In this document: piece by piece, positions 21,118 to 33,373 of the stretch
How positions within the stretch are numbered: position 1 is the first letter of the stretch
Layout: the number at the start of each line of letters is the position of its first letter
NCBI GenBank assembly: GCA_963969365.1
Contig: OZ017747.1
Span: 2,728,001-2,792,000 of the forward strand
Source: Asterochloris sp. CNOR1
Lineage: Eukaryota > Chlorophyta > Trebouxiophyceae > Trebouxiales > Trebouxiaceae
DNA: 64,000 nt
Reading direction: 5' to 3'
Made by a program: the position numbers and the translations under genes
Notes under the pieces: generated by a model
Told to the model about the DNA's origin: nothing
Seen by the model: the letters and a program-made list of their open reading frames with translations, nothing else
Database searches by the model: none

Positions 21118-24100
21118 TCAGGAGTGGTGGTGCACTGGTATAAGGAAGGGTTGCTTGAACTGGCCAGGCAGAGTAGCATCCCCCTCATCGCCACTGCTGT
21201 CCATGTCGTCTTCGTCTGCATCTTTGTCCAAATCTGTCAACAGGTCCATGGTCTGTGCGGTGGTCAGCTTGGCCACATTCATGCTGAGCATTCTTGTCAA
21301 AACCTGCTTGCTTGCCCGCCCTGCTGCCCCACGCTTTGTTTCCTGTGTCTCCCAATTGAGCGCCTGCTGGGCAGCAGCAGGGTCAAACCCAGTCTTCTGC
21401 CTGAGCAACTGAGGCTTGGACAAGCTCCGCTTCAAAGCAGAGGCTGCATCCGCTGCAGGGCTGCTGGCTGACTGCAAACCTGTCGCCTGCTCAGCCCCAG
21501 TCTCTGCCTGCAGCAGAGTTGCAGCACCCTCTGCAGTTGCTGCTGCTGCAGGGGCTGCCCGGGCCAGAGCGTGGACACGTTCACGGGCAGCCTGTCTGGC
21601 CACAGCGTCGATCTCAGACCCAGGCGTCATGGGCACTGGTGACATGACAGCTGGGTTGAGTGGGCCCGCGCTGGCTGGCACAGCCACAGCTGGCGGCCTG
21701 CATGCCTGGCCTTGGCGGGGAGAATTACCCATAGTGGGGGACCCCAGCGGACTGGGCTCGCCTGCCGCTGCTGACCAGGCCAGGCTGTGAGGGTGCTGCA
21801 CCGGCCGTGCAGGAGTTAAGGGCGGCGACTCTGCACGGCAGCCACTCACAGGCTGTGACGCTCGCCTCCCAGCAGCAAGTCAGGTACTCGGGGCAGACGC
21901 AGACATGATGCATCAAAGCCAAAAGATCGTGCAGCACACCGCTTTCTGCTCTGTTTCACTGCTAACCAAGAGCTCAAGACAGCCCACAGGGTCAGGGCAG
22001 ATCCTGACTGCTGCAGCTCTTTGGCATGTCATAAGGCAGGCCTGACCAGCATTGACCTGCTGCAGGAGCCTTCTTTGGGGCTCTCTCAGGCTCCAGCGGC
22101 ATCTTCCAGTCCCCAGGTTGATCCAGCACCCAGTTGTGGGTGCCAAAGTCGCCAACATGAGTCCCACTGACACTCCACAGAGCCAGGCGGCGGTCAGCAG
22201 CACTGGTCAGCACAAACAGATCAAAGCCATGCTGAGCCCACTGCACACTGCTGATGGCGCCGGGGTGGGCATGCCACACAGTGATGGGCCTCAGCAGCTG
22301 CAGGACACAAACTCACAAAGTTGGCACAGTTGCTGCATCCCCAGCCCATGCCAGGAATGTCAACTATGCTCGGCTGGGTACGCTCTTGCGCTGCACTGCT
22401 GTGCACGCTTATGTGGGCAGCTCACAGCCTTGCCTCATTGCAATGCATGCCCTCACAGGCCCCTCATGAAGCCAGTCGCTCCTGTGCATGTGGGCAACTC
22501 AGTCGTATGCAGGTGTAGTATGGCAAGCCACTGACTGCCATGCATGACCCGGCACAGCAGCTCACCGCTTTGGGCCGCCGGGGGCTGCCACCGCCTGCCA
22601 GGTCCCTGAGCCCAGTGATGTCCCACACCGTCAAGTAGCCAGCTGCATCCCCTGTGGCCAGGCGCATGTGCACAGGGCTGACAGCCACAACCACCACAGC
22701 ATCGCCAGGCCGCCTGCTGGCCTGCACCTGTGCCAGCACCTCCGCTTTTAGGGTGTGCCACACTCGCAGGTGGCCGTCTGCGCCCACTGCTGCCAGCATG
22801 TAGGGCAGGCTGGCGCCCAGAAACACGATCTGCAGGGCAGGACAGGGGGTGGCTGGCAGGCAACCCCTTGGTGAGGCCTGTTGCTGCAGCTGTGGCCTGG
22901 TAAGGTCACTAGCTTAGTGAGCTGAAGGCCCTGGCGTTGAGGTGTGGGCTGGCAGCCACCTCAGAAGCAAGACGAGGGGCACATGCAGATGCTCAGGGAC
23001 CATCTCCTGTGGCTGCGAAATGCACATGGTGGGCATGCATGACCATTCCAGCCACATTGCAGTTGCAGACTACCTCACAGCTCGGCTGGCGGGGGGCTGC
23101 CGGAAGCCTGGCAGTCTGTGTAAGACTGCCGAGCGTTTGAGCGGCACCTCTCCAGGAACGCACTGACCTACCTGCTCCACAGGGCGGTCGCTGAGTGGGG
23201 TGTCCTCGAAGCCCTGGGGCGTCAGCACCTGGCTGATGGCCCCGCTGTCCGTGTTCCACACCACCAGAAGTCCATCTGATCCAGAGGTCACCAGCATCGT
23301 GGTGCCCTGCACAGGGGTGACAGGAATGTTGCAGTGCTGGCCAGCTGTGCAGCAGTCTGTCCTCAGACATTGGGGCCCCACTTCCAGGGCAGCCCCTCAA
23401 TGAGGCCATGTCAGCAGGAGCCGCAGCACCACCAATGCCGCAGCACCAAGCCATGCATGTCAGGCCCCAGTCTCTGGAGCTGGCGCCTCACACACCAGCA
23501 GCTGCTGCTTCTTGCACCCCAGAAGCACCACACTGTCTGGGGCAGCCATTGCACCTGCCAGACAGCTGTGAAGGTGGCTTGTGCCCATGCTCTGGTGCTC
23601 GCACTTCAGCCTGGTGGCGTTGCTGCAGGCTCACCGGCATGAGCGCCATGGACAGGATGTCCCCTTGGTGCCCCCGCTCGCGAAGGCGTGGGGCAGCCAG
23701 TCCCTCCTGGGCGGGGGTGCCCCCCCCCGAGCCCGCCTCCCGCTCGGGCACCACACGCAGCGGCGGGACGGGGCGCTTGTCGCTGCCCAAGTCTTCATGG
23801 AAGGTCACCCTCCGCGACCAGCCTGCTGACAGTATCAGGCGCCGCCTCAGCATGTTCTGCAGGCAGGCAGGTAGGCAGCACTGACGGCAAGGTCCAGCCC
23901 AGCCACGGTGGCCTGCATGGCTGCTCAGCATGATGCAGCCTGCTGGCAGGATCAGAAGCCTCAGCCTGATGCGGCCTGCTGACAGGATCAGGAGCCCCAG
24001 CATGTTCCACAGCAGGAGCAGGCAGCCATGAAGGTGGAAGCCACCTTGCCGGCAGGATCAGGCAGCTGCCTCAGCATGTTCTGCGGCAGCCACCAGTGAC

Positions 24101-27100
24101 AGTGCAAGTCAGTCTGCCAGCAGGACCAAGCGCCGCCTCAGCAGGTCTACCCATGTTGAGGTACACCCCAGGCCAAAGGTTGTGGCAAGTTGGTGGCAGC
24201 GTGATGGAGGGCAGGCAGGACTGCCTCAGACAGCTGCCAACAAAGCTGGGGGGGGGGGGGGGGGGGGGGGGGTGGGGTGGGGGGGTCAGAAGCTGAAGAC
24301 CTGTCCTCGCACAGGCAGCTGCCATGCAGCAGGGGCATGGGACTGGAGGTGAGCTGTCAAGCAGAGTGTGCATGACAACATCCATCACCTGTAGGCACAC
24401 TATGCCAGTGACCTCTGTCGCCCTGGCAGGCTGCAGCTGCGCCAGGCATGCCCCACTGGAAAAGTTCCACACCTGCAGCAACAACATGAGCCAGCCACCA
24501 TGAAGCAGGTCAGCTGCAAGCGCCTGCCTGGCACTGCCTGCTACAGGGACACGCTTGTGCACCTGGCAGCACGGGAGACAGCATGCCATTCGCAGTGGGC
24601 CGACCCGGCAGCCCTTGCTGCAGAACTGCTTTGACAGCATCAAGGCACCTGATGTGCCTGCGTCATGCAGCACAGTGCAGACAGATCCCAGCCGTGCCTT
24701 GATGCAAACAGCTCCAGCAGCCTTCAGCGTGCCTTGATGGTGCCGTTCTCACACCCTGTCAGCAGGCGACGCAGGTTCAGGTCAAAGGACATGGCCGTCA
24801 CACGGCAGCTGCCATGGGCCTCCACCCAGCGCATGCGCAGGGCACCTGTCATCACCTGCAGAGAGGGGCTGCCGCTTGTAAGGCGGGGTGCACAAGTGGG
24901 GGCTTGCATGAGGCTGGAGAAGCGCGACCTCTGCTGTGCCTGCCCAGTTCTTGGCAGCTGCCCGCTGGCAGCTGCCCATCGCTGCACCATGCTTGATGGC
25001 TGCAACCCCAGGCATAATGTACTGCTGAAAAACGCTACGCTCACCTTCCACACACAGATGGTCCCCCCCTCGTCAGCGCTGATCACTTCCTGGTAGGCAC
25101 TGTTGAACAGCATGCAGGCAATGGGCTGCAGATGCTTGACAGCGACATCGTTGTCATGCTTGCGCACTGGCCAAGCCTGCAGGGCAGGCAGCCAGTGACT
25201 CAGGCAGACAATCAACCTCTTGAGGCGCCATGTTTATTAGAGCAAGTCTGCGTCAGGGTCAGTGAGGCAGCACCAGAGGCCGGTGCTTAAGTGAGAGTTT
25301 TGGTGAGCAGCCAGGTCTAAGAAGCGCTCAGTCTGAGACATGATGCAAGCAAGGCCTTGCCTGCGCCCTTGTCCATGTGGCTGGCAATGCAGCTGGTGCT
25401 GGCAGGCAGCTTCAATGCTAGCTTCCATCGTGAGCAGAATGGCCCCTGACGACAGCCAGCGGCCTTCTACATCGCACATGAGGAGCACGATCAGGAGCTT
25501 CAAGTTTGCCGTGCTGGTCAGAGCTGCATGGTGTTTACTGTCAGCAGCCTCACCTTGAGCAAGTTGGCCCCTGACAGCAGCCAGCGGCGCTTGGGGTCAT
25601 ACATGAGGCAGGTCAGGCTGTCCTCTGGGCGGTACACGTGCTTGTCCACCAGCGTCTGCAGGCACTTGTTGTTGCGGATGTCCCACACCTGCAGTAACAG
25701 CAGCAACAGCTCCAGAAACGTGTGCAGCACTTGATTCAATGAGACATGTCGAAGCTTGAATTGCCCTTTGTGAAGCAGATTGTGAAGCAAATTGCAAGCC
25801 TGCAGGGGCTGCCTGATCACCGACAGCGTGCATGCAAGTTTGCAGCTGCCCCTGACACCAAGCACCCACCAGCCGCACACCACAGAACTTCACCACACCC
25901 CATCAATCAGCCACCAAAGCCACCTTGATGATCTTGTCCTTGCTGAGGGAGATGACCTGGTTGCTGCGCTCATTGATTGTCACATGGGTCACAGGCGCCT
26001 GATGGCCCTGCAGGGCACAACAGAGCTGGCCACTGCAGCAGGGAAAAGGAGGGCCTGGTATCAGAAGGAACATGATTGCCATGTGGCACAAGAGAAGAGC
26101 ACAGCATATGTTGGCAGAGCATGGTGTGAGCAGTGCATGCCAGCCACCTGCAGTGTGGCCAGCGGCTGCTGTGAGAAGGGGTTCCACAGCATGACCAGGC
26201 GGTCCAGGCTGCCGCTGGCAATGAACTTGTAGGTGCGGCTCCACTCCACGCAGGTGACGCCCTTGGCGTGGCCCTGCAGGGCAGGACTCAACAACTGGCA
26301 GGCTGCCAAATCACTCCATAGCACAGCTGGCGCCTGCCTGGCCCAGCGAGGCGCCTGTCAGGTTAGAGGACGCATGACCGTCCAGTCAAAGTTGCACCGC
26401 TGGCAAAATCATGGGCTGGACAGCCCCCGTCACCTGGGTCAAGCTTGGCAGGTGCAGGAGCAATGCATGGGCAGCAAGGCATAGCATGCTGGCCAATGAG
26501 TCACTCCTGTGCCACAGTCTGCTCAGCTGGCAGCCTGCCCAGCTGGCCGCCTGCCTTGCCTGCAGCCTCTTGGTGGTGATGCGCCTGTCCACATCCGCCA
26601 GGCACAGTGTTGTGTCTAGGGAGCAGGACAGGATGCTGTTGAGCTCGCTCACGTAGTGCAGCTGGGTCACCCAGTCTGTGTGCAGGGTCTGGCGCCACAG
26701 CGGCAGCAGGCCCCACCTGCACAGCCGCCGAACATGGCTCAGCACTGCTAATTCATAGCAGCAGCTGTGGGCACCCTGAGGCGATCCGAATGACATTGCC
26801 TGTCTTGAGCTTTGACATGCAGCCTGGTCATGGCGTTGCTGAATGACACAGTGGTGTCTGGCAGCATGGCTGGCCGTGTGCCGTCACAATGACCCAATAA
26901 CAGCATGCACTGTTGCATTCAAGCCCACGCTCTCATCCCAGCATGGGTGGCATGGCAAACCAGAGACCAGGCCTCACCTGCTGTCATTACTCACGTCCTA
27001 ATGGTCATGCCTGTACTCCTCCGTGTGCAGAAGGTGCCATGTGGCTCTAGTTGCCAAGGGATCATCAACAGCGCCAGGCAAACATGCTGCTGCTGCGACG

Positions 27101-29782
27101 GACTGCATGATGCACGGGAGCAGGGCTGCGCCGCTGGCCGCGTGCAGACGACGCCCACAAAGCAGGCAGAGCTGAGCAGCACGAGGCAGCCCATGAAACC
27201 ATACCTGCTGGCATTTCATATGTGCTCCATGCTCATCCACCTGCGGTGCAGGTAGCCTCGAGCACTGCTGCAGCAGGGACCCACCCTGGGTGGTTGCAGG
27301 CTGGGCCCCACCTGCTGTCACTCTTCTTGTGCTCGCGCTCGTGCTCCTCCACGCGCAGGAGGTGCACATGCCCCCCCATGTCCCCCAGCGCCACCAGCTC
27401 CTCCGTGCCCAGGCCTCCGCCCTTGCGCCAGCAGGTCAGGCACAGGGGCGTGTGCTCCAGTTCAGGCATCAAGCCGCACATGTCATGGGACTGCAAGTGT
27501 GAGCACAAGGCATGGGACTGCAAGTGTGAGCACAAGGGCGTCAGGGTGCATGGCTAGGCCAGCAGTCCCGGGTGTTGTCGTGCTGCGATGGGCCGGCATC
27601 CCAGGTGAGCTTGGGCATACAGGTTCATGTATTGCGGCAGTGCAGGGACAGGGATGTAGGTAGCATGAACAGCACCAAGTGAGCATGCAGAGCAGCTGCA
27701 CCACACCTGACGGTGGCAGAGGCAGGCTGGCTGTCTACGCAGGCCCTCAGACCTTGACAACCTCAGCTGACATGAGCACAGCAGCCAGCTGGGCTCTCAA
27801 GTCAGCCTGAGCTTGCAGTGAGCTGTCCAGTAGTCCTCAAATGCTCACCAGCAGGTCCCACATGGTGATGGTGCGGGCGTGGGAACCAACAATCAGCTTG
27901 TTGCTGAGGGGCGTGACAGCCATGCACGTCAGCCAGGCTGAGCCTGGCACAGCAATAGTTCGTTGGTGCGTGAGGTCCTGCAGGCAGGCAGGAAGATACT
28001 GCACCACTCCAGCACACCACTTTGGCCGCAACCAGCCACCAGTATTGGCAAGAGAAGGGCGACAAACCGGCACAGGCCCAACAGCTGCGCAGCAAAGCAC
28101 ATTGTGGGCGGTGGCAGACGTTAGCATGCATGTTTTGTGAACAGTCACGCGGCAAGACCCGCTCTGCCATAAGCTCACTGGTGGCGTAGATTAAGCAAGC
28201 GATTGCCCAGCTCTGAATCATCGAAAGCAGGAGGCAACCCACAGCAACTCCTGGCAGATAGGGGGAAATTCTGTGCTCCCATCTTGGCTGCCCAGAAGAG
28301 TGTGCTACACAAACTGCTAAGTAAGGTGGTGTCCTGCTCATCTTTTATACCTCGGCTGCTCAGGAATGGTGGTGCAAGCAATCCTTGAGCAGACCCCTAC
28401 CTTAGCGTCACAGAAGCAGCAGGTGAGCCCACAGCACCACCTGGCACAGAGCGAAGCAGGGCAGTGGCCTCATGTTGACTCCGAGATGCAGTTGCACGCA
28501 GTCATCCAAGCAAGGCTCTCGCCTTGGCTGCCCAGAAGCGGATGGTGGAGTCCCGCCCAATGGTGGCATATCGCTCCTTCATGCGTCCCCGAGCTGCCAG
28601 GCGCATGCTGCCACTGATCATGCCATGGTGTTGCCAGTGGCGTGGGGGGTCCCGCGGCGCCACTGGAGCCTCGTAGGTGGTTGTTGTCTCACCACCCCGC
28701 AGGCTGCAGCAGCAGGCCAGGCTGCAGACTTGGGGGAGATGCCAGAGTTACATCAGCTACAGAGGGCTGCCACAATCAGCACTTCTTGAAAGGGATGCCC
28801 CCATCAACCGCCGCATGGCGCTCTTGTGCCAGGAGTGGGGCAGCCGCACATTGCTATAGGCGGCCTGCCGGCTTGGGGATGCCGCCCTGCAGGCTGCAGC
28901 AGCAGCATGCCAACCGACAGGATTCGAAAGGTGGTGAGCTGCTGCAACAGGCCACATGCCGCCATCCTGCACGCCCTTACACGAGCATGCCTTCTTACAT
29001 GCTGCAGCAGCAGGCCAGGCTGCAGCGCTGGTGAGCCCTTTGCTGACATTGGAGCAGTGGCAGAATGCGTGAGCACCCTGAAGAGGGACTCCCACCTGGC
29101 AGCGCCATCATTTTCCAGCAGCATGTAGGTGCTGAACTCCCGCCAGTCCACGCTGCCATCGGCATTGGCATCAATGCGGGTGAACAGCCTGCAGGACGGC
29201 TGGACTGTCAGATTGCTATGCACCGCGACTGGGAGGCCTTGGGTTCACAACCTCAGTGTCTGTAAGGGCCCTTGAGACACTCCTTTCAAGCTGGCACGGC
29301 AGCCATCGCGGCGGAGATGCATCAGCAGTCGCAGCTGCCTGCAATAGGACCACAGTCAACCCACTTGCGCAGCGCGCCAGGTGCGCCGCCTTCGTCAGTG
29401 GTCAGCACTCCAGCAAAGGCATTGACAAACTCATCCTCGTCCAAGTTGCCTCCATGGCTGGCATCAGCCTCTATGAAGGCTGCCCTCGTCTTTTGCAGCA
29501 CCTGCAGGTCCCAGCAGAAATGCTGCTGAGGCAAACAGATGGCAGACCACCAGCACAAGCCATTTCGCTGCTCCATTTTCCCAAGAGGTCTATCTGCTCT
29601 AGCCACCTTGACATCGTTGGGGTCCACATCTGAAGTATCCAGCATTTGTGACCCAGCATGCCGGAGCTGAGACACAAGGTCCCCTCGTCGCAAGGTTGGC
29701 TTGTTGAGTGAGGTAGCTCGAGGTTCCTCTCTCCTGCAGTCATGTAGCTGTGATCAGGCACGTCTGAAGGCGCATTGGACAT
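21118..29782 (-). CDS. EF-hand and WD40-repeat protein, WDR49/WDR64-like
   Basis: A large multi-exon gene. Near the N-terminus are two EF-hands: one at about 29500-29380 (FIEADASHGGNLDEDEF) and one at about 29190-29110 (IDANADGSVDWREF). At least ten WD40-type blades follow on separate exons, for example KERYATIGRDSTIRFWAAK (28570-28510), SDKIIKV-type blades near 25970, DRLVMLWNPFSQQ (26200), DEGGTICVWKVS (25080), SGSDGLLVVWNTDSG (23270), AGYLTVWDIT (22640) and RRLALWSVSGTHVGDFGTH (22180). The tail (21849-21118) is low-complexity, Ala/Pro-rich and acidic, ending in His residues. EF-hand plus two WD40 propellers is the WDR49/WDR64 layout, found mostly in ciliated organisms, which would fit the DRC2 gene in this window. 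The start at 29782 is the first ATG of an open frame and is tentative. One exon (ending near 28510) uses a GC donor. Confidence 0.75.
23821..24150. repeat. Imperfect repeats copying an exon edge into the neighbouring intron
   Basis: A segment at the start of a WD40-gene exon (23821-23863, with gccgcctcagcatgttctgc) recurs in diverged form in the adjoining intron near 23940, 23980, 24050 and 24115. Each copy has a (gg)cagga(t/c)ca core, and several also carry the cctcagca(t/g) part. On the gene strand some copies include a potential acceptor just before AACATGCTGAGG-like sequence. Confidence 0.6.
24248..24285. repeat. Poly-G tract (25 uninterrupted G)
   Basis: A run of 25 G, then t, gggg, t and seven more G, inside an intron of the minus-strand WD40 gene, where it reads as C-rich. 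It may be a polypyrimidine-like stretch near a splice site, and its length is easily miscalled in sequencing. Confidence 0.9.
27484..27537. repeat. 27-bp direct repeat, two copies
   Basis: Two nearly perfect copies start at 27484 and 27511 (catgggactgcaagtgtgag followed by cacaagg). They lie next to a WD40-gene exon on the minus strand, where one copy may extend the exon frame. No function is evident. Confidence 0.75.
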
Positions 29783-30085
29783 GTTATGGCTGCATTCAGG
29801 ACATGGGCCTGCCTGGCTGTGTTAGCTGCGCTGGACCTCCCGGTGGCATTGAGACCTCCTAAATTTACAGGAGGCACCCCCATCCTACCAGTGCTCCAAA
29901 AAGTGCGCAACCCGCCACTTTACGTTCTTGCAAGCAGCCTCACAGTTGACTAGCAACCACTGGACAGCGTCCACCCAGCATTTGGTGGTGAGTGGCCAGT
30001 CAAAGCAGCCGCTGGCAAGCATAAGTGGGGTGATGAATGTTTGTTAAGCTCACTTCCTACTTGCTTCTGCTGGCTTTCCTAGGCA
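29783..30085. promoter_or_regulatory. Divergent upstream region (WD40 gene / START-like gene)
   Basis: 303 bases separate two tentative start codons read in opposite directions. No conserved frame or known element was recognised. A possible acceptor (tttcctag) just before 30086 means the first exon of the plus-strand gene could lie in this region. Confidence 0.4.
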
Positions 30086-32795
30086 ATGGTGAAACACTTC
30101 AAGGTCTCTGCTGAGCTGGGCCTCCCTGCTCATGTGTTCCTGCTGGAGCGTGACAGTGCAGCTTTCAGGAGCCTGGTTGCAACGGTGGGTCAATTGCATC
30201 AAGTGGCTGCTCCTGCCAATCTCCTGTTGGTTCCCGCTGTGCACATTTCGCTAAGGCAGGCTACACATGCAGGTGCTCGATCTGGGGAGTCTTGAGTTTG
30301 AGGATGAGTGGCGCCAAGATGATGTGAGTTTTGTGAGGCAGACGACCTACCCTCAGTTTGACAAATACGTTCCGGCCTCCTTTGCCAAGATGGCGCAGAA
30401 GTACATTGGCCCAAAGGTGGTGTACACAGGCAAGCGGACTGCTGAGCGCTCAGTGATTTTGTGGCACTAACATGTCAAGTGCCCACATCTGACATGCTGC
30501 GTGTGCCTGAAGACATTTTAGCATATGACCCCAAAAAACTTCAGAAGTCTCCATTCATCATCGATGTTGACAGCATTCCACCAGTCTTCAAGGACAAGGT
30601 GAGGGCCCTGAGCATCCATGCCATCAGCTGCAGCACTCCTGCATATCTCTGCCCCTCCTGTGTCTTTCTGGTGACGGCATGCTGACATGCATTGCCTGAG
30701 CAGCTATTGGGAGGGTGTGCATGCCACAGCTCCAGCACGGCCTCAGCCCCAAGCCGCAGCGAATCGTCACTACACAGTGATGTGGCACGCAGCTGCAGCA
30801 CCAAAGGCTTGTCGTGGCTGCAGACCAAGTTGAAGAGCCGACTGATCATTGAGGAGGTCACCAAGACGACATGCAGGCAGACGCTGGAGGGTGAGTCCTC
30901 ATAATCATTGGCGACGATTGCAGCCTGGGGCAGCAGCCTGGCTGGGTTGCTGGTGCAAGGGCCACAGCAACCACTCTATCAAGTGCAGGAGGCAGGCTCA
31001 TGTGCAGCTGACGCCTGCAGCAGGGCTGAGGCTGCTGCCAACATGGAGCTGAGCCTTCTGATGTGCGGTAAGCACTTCAGTGGTTGCCAACTTCAGGTGT
31101 GGCCTGCAGGCACGCTGGACATACATGTGGGGATGGGCCTGGGTGGCATCGCAGAGTCCATCATCGCCTCCCAGCTGGCCAAGGTCTACAAGAGCATCCC
31201 CATCGTCGTGAACAAGTGAGCATGTGGATTGACAGCCCTGCTGATGGCACCTGTCCCTGCCCTGAACACCCGAAGCATCGTAATGCCTTCTCCTGTGCAG
31301 GTCTGCTGGCTGAATGATGCTCTGCTGCTGGCTTGCCTCTGTTTATTGAGGTGCTGCCCCTGACGCTGCAGGTGGAAGGTGGTGCGGCAGCAAATTCTGA
31401 AGACGCCGGAGGGGAGGGCGATGTTGCTGTCAGGCAGGCCAGATGTGCGCCTGGACTGGGTCAGCAAGGAGGCACAAGAGTACCTCAAGGTTGGCGGGGG
31501 CTGATCATGCTGGCAGCAGCACCTGCTGGCATTCAGTTCTTGCTCCATGCATGGCATAGAAGCAGTCGCAGGTGCAAGGCCAGAGGGCCCAGGGGGCGTC
31601 CGCCTGGGGTGGATGCCAGGCTGACTGCCCTACTGGTGCCCACCCTGATGCGAAGCTGCCTGCACCGAATTCTGCAGTACCCCATGGCGGCAGCACCTCA
31701 CACTGCCAGCCTGCTGCTGCTGTAGGGTGACGGACCCATACCAGCCACAGACACGGCAACCCCCTCGTCCAGCAAGGGGCGCCAGTCTGCAGGAGACATC
31801 ACAAAGTCCACACGCCAGCTGCTGGTCAAGGCGCAGGACCAGCTGCGCCGGGAGCAGGAGCGCGGGAACCAGCCAGGGCCCCGCACAGGTGTGCAAGGGA
31901 TCTGACATGCTGACCATGGCTGACAGCTGCCACCTCCTGTGTGGCATAGAGCTGCACATTGCATCGATGCCACACTTCTGACGTGCTGAGCTCTGCTTGG
32001 CGACGACCATCCTGTGCATGGCAGAGCTGCCGCCTGTGTTGTCGCCACACTGCTGGGCTCAGCTGGCTTCTGGGCGGACCCTGACTCGATGGATTTGTCA
32101 GTGCTGTCTGACCTGACTCTGCTGTTTGAAGGCCCACTGTTGGAGCCAAACGCCATGGCCACCACGTCAATAGATGCCTGAGCCAGTGCAGGTTGGCCGC
32201 CATGCAGAAGCATACATCATTTTGCTTGCTGCCTGCAGAGGGCTTGGCTCACCCTACAACAACGACCCAAGCCCAGTACCAATCTTCAGCCACGAGCCCA
32301 GCCTCGCCGGTGCAGGCAGAGCGGACGGCAAGCCTTGAGGCCAGCAGCGTCAGGACAGACTCGCTCCCTGGCTCCTTCACCATGCCGGAGCGCGCGAGCT
32401 CTGCCGAGCTGGCTGCTGCAGAGGAGCCAGAGCCGTTTGACATGGAGGCTGCCATGTATGGCCAGCACTTTGCTGCAGGAGCACAGGCAGCCGGGAAAGA
32501 TGCTACAGCAGAGACGCAGGGGCATGCTGCCCTCAATGGCGAGGCTGCGGCCTCCCCAGTCAAGCCTGGCAGGGATCGGCGGCGTCGGCGGCAGGACAAC
32601 TTCAACGATTCCTTCAAGCACTGGGGCAATGTGTGGACCCGGATGGGAGTCAAGGGGGAGCCCGGCCCTGACCAGCCGCAGAGGAAGAAGCAGAAGCAGC
32701 CAAGCACCTTCAAGCGCATCATCACCTGCGGCATGGCGGCCCCCAGCAGCAAGCATGCTGACGACGGTGGCAGCCCACAGACAGCAAGGGTATGA
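30086..32795 (+). CDS. Unrecognised protein, possible START/SRPBCC-like fold
   Basis: A multi-exon gene whose family I do not recognise. Supported exon pieces are 30086-30184 (MVKHFKVSAELGLPAHVFLL), 30273 to about 30417 (LGSLEFEDEWRQDDVSFVRQ), about 30540-30598 (SPFIIDVDSIPPVFKDK), about 30820-30890 (LKSRLIIEEVTKTTCRQTL), about 31098-31215 (GLGGIAESIIASQLAKVYKS), about 31371-31489 (WKVVRQQILKTPEGRAMLLS then SGRPDVRLDWVSKEAQEYL), about 31733-31889 (a Lys/Gln-rich helix), and a low-complexity C-terminal exon to 32795 with a basic RDRRRRRQDN patch. The mix of beta-strand segments followed by GLGG and an amphipathic helix suggests a START/SRPBCC lipid-binding fold, but this is inference. The start codon may be preceded by another exon. 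Confidence 0.55.
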
Positions 32796-33373
32796 TTTGC
32801 CCAACATCAGCCTCAGACCCAGATAAACCCCGCTTGCACTGAGCCGTCTTGCAACTGCGATAACTGCCTCCAGACCTTGGCCCTTCCTTCAAACAAGTCA
32901 ACAAATTGAATTTCATATGACACACTGTCAACAGAAGCAGCTGTAAGCATACAGCGTCACCATGGGTGGGATGCAGATGTAGCGTCACCATGCAGGGCAT
33001 GGACTGGATTGCTCAGTCAATTCATTAACCAGCAGAAGAGTTCATTGTCAGGTGTGGCACCGTGGGCTTGGCCAAGATGGGTTTCCTTCAGAGGCCAAGC
33101 TATGGTGTGCGGCAGGTAGCCACTGCCACGGAAAGAGGTTGAAGGGAAGCTGTTTGGGTTTGTAGCTGCCTACTGGTATCGACATCCGGACACTGGCTGG
33201 TCGTTCTGTGGCTCGATGCAGTTTGTCTACGCATTCCTCGCATGGTAGGTTGGAATTCCGTACAGTGGTGGTCAGTGGGGGTGCGACCGGGGTTGTGGTG
33301 GCAGCTGCTGGAGGGTTTCATGTAGCTGCTGAGACTGCTTCTACTCACCAAGCTGCATAGCTGACGAGGAGTT
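32796..33373. other. Convergent intergenic region
   Basis: 578 bases between two convergent stops (START-like gene and PPR-SMR-cyclin gene). No conserved reading frame was found. A stretch with several gctgctgagact-like motifs at 33300-33400 is mildly repetitive. It presumably holds both 3' UTRs. Confidence 0.45.

Noticed and set aside
28390-29040. Possible transposon from repeated gctgcagcagcaggccaggc motifs in the WD40-gene intron
   Set aside because: Short, imperfect copies in both contexts without terminal repeats or coding capacity. More likely ordinary GCAG-rich intron sequence.
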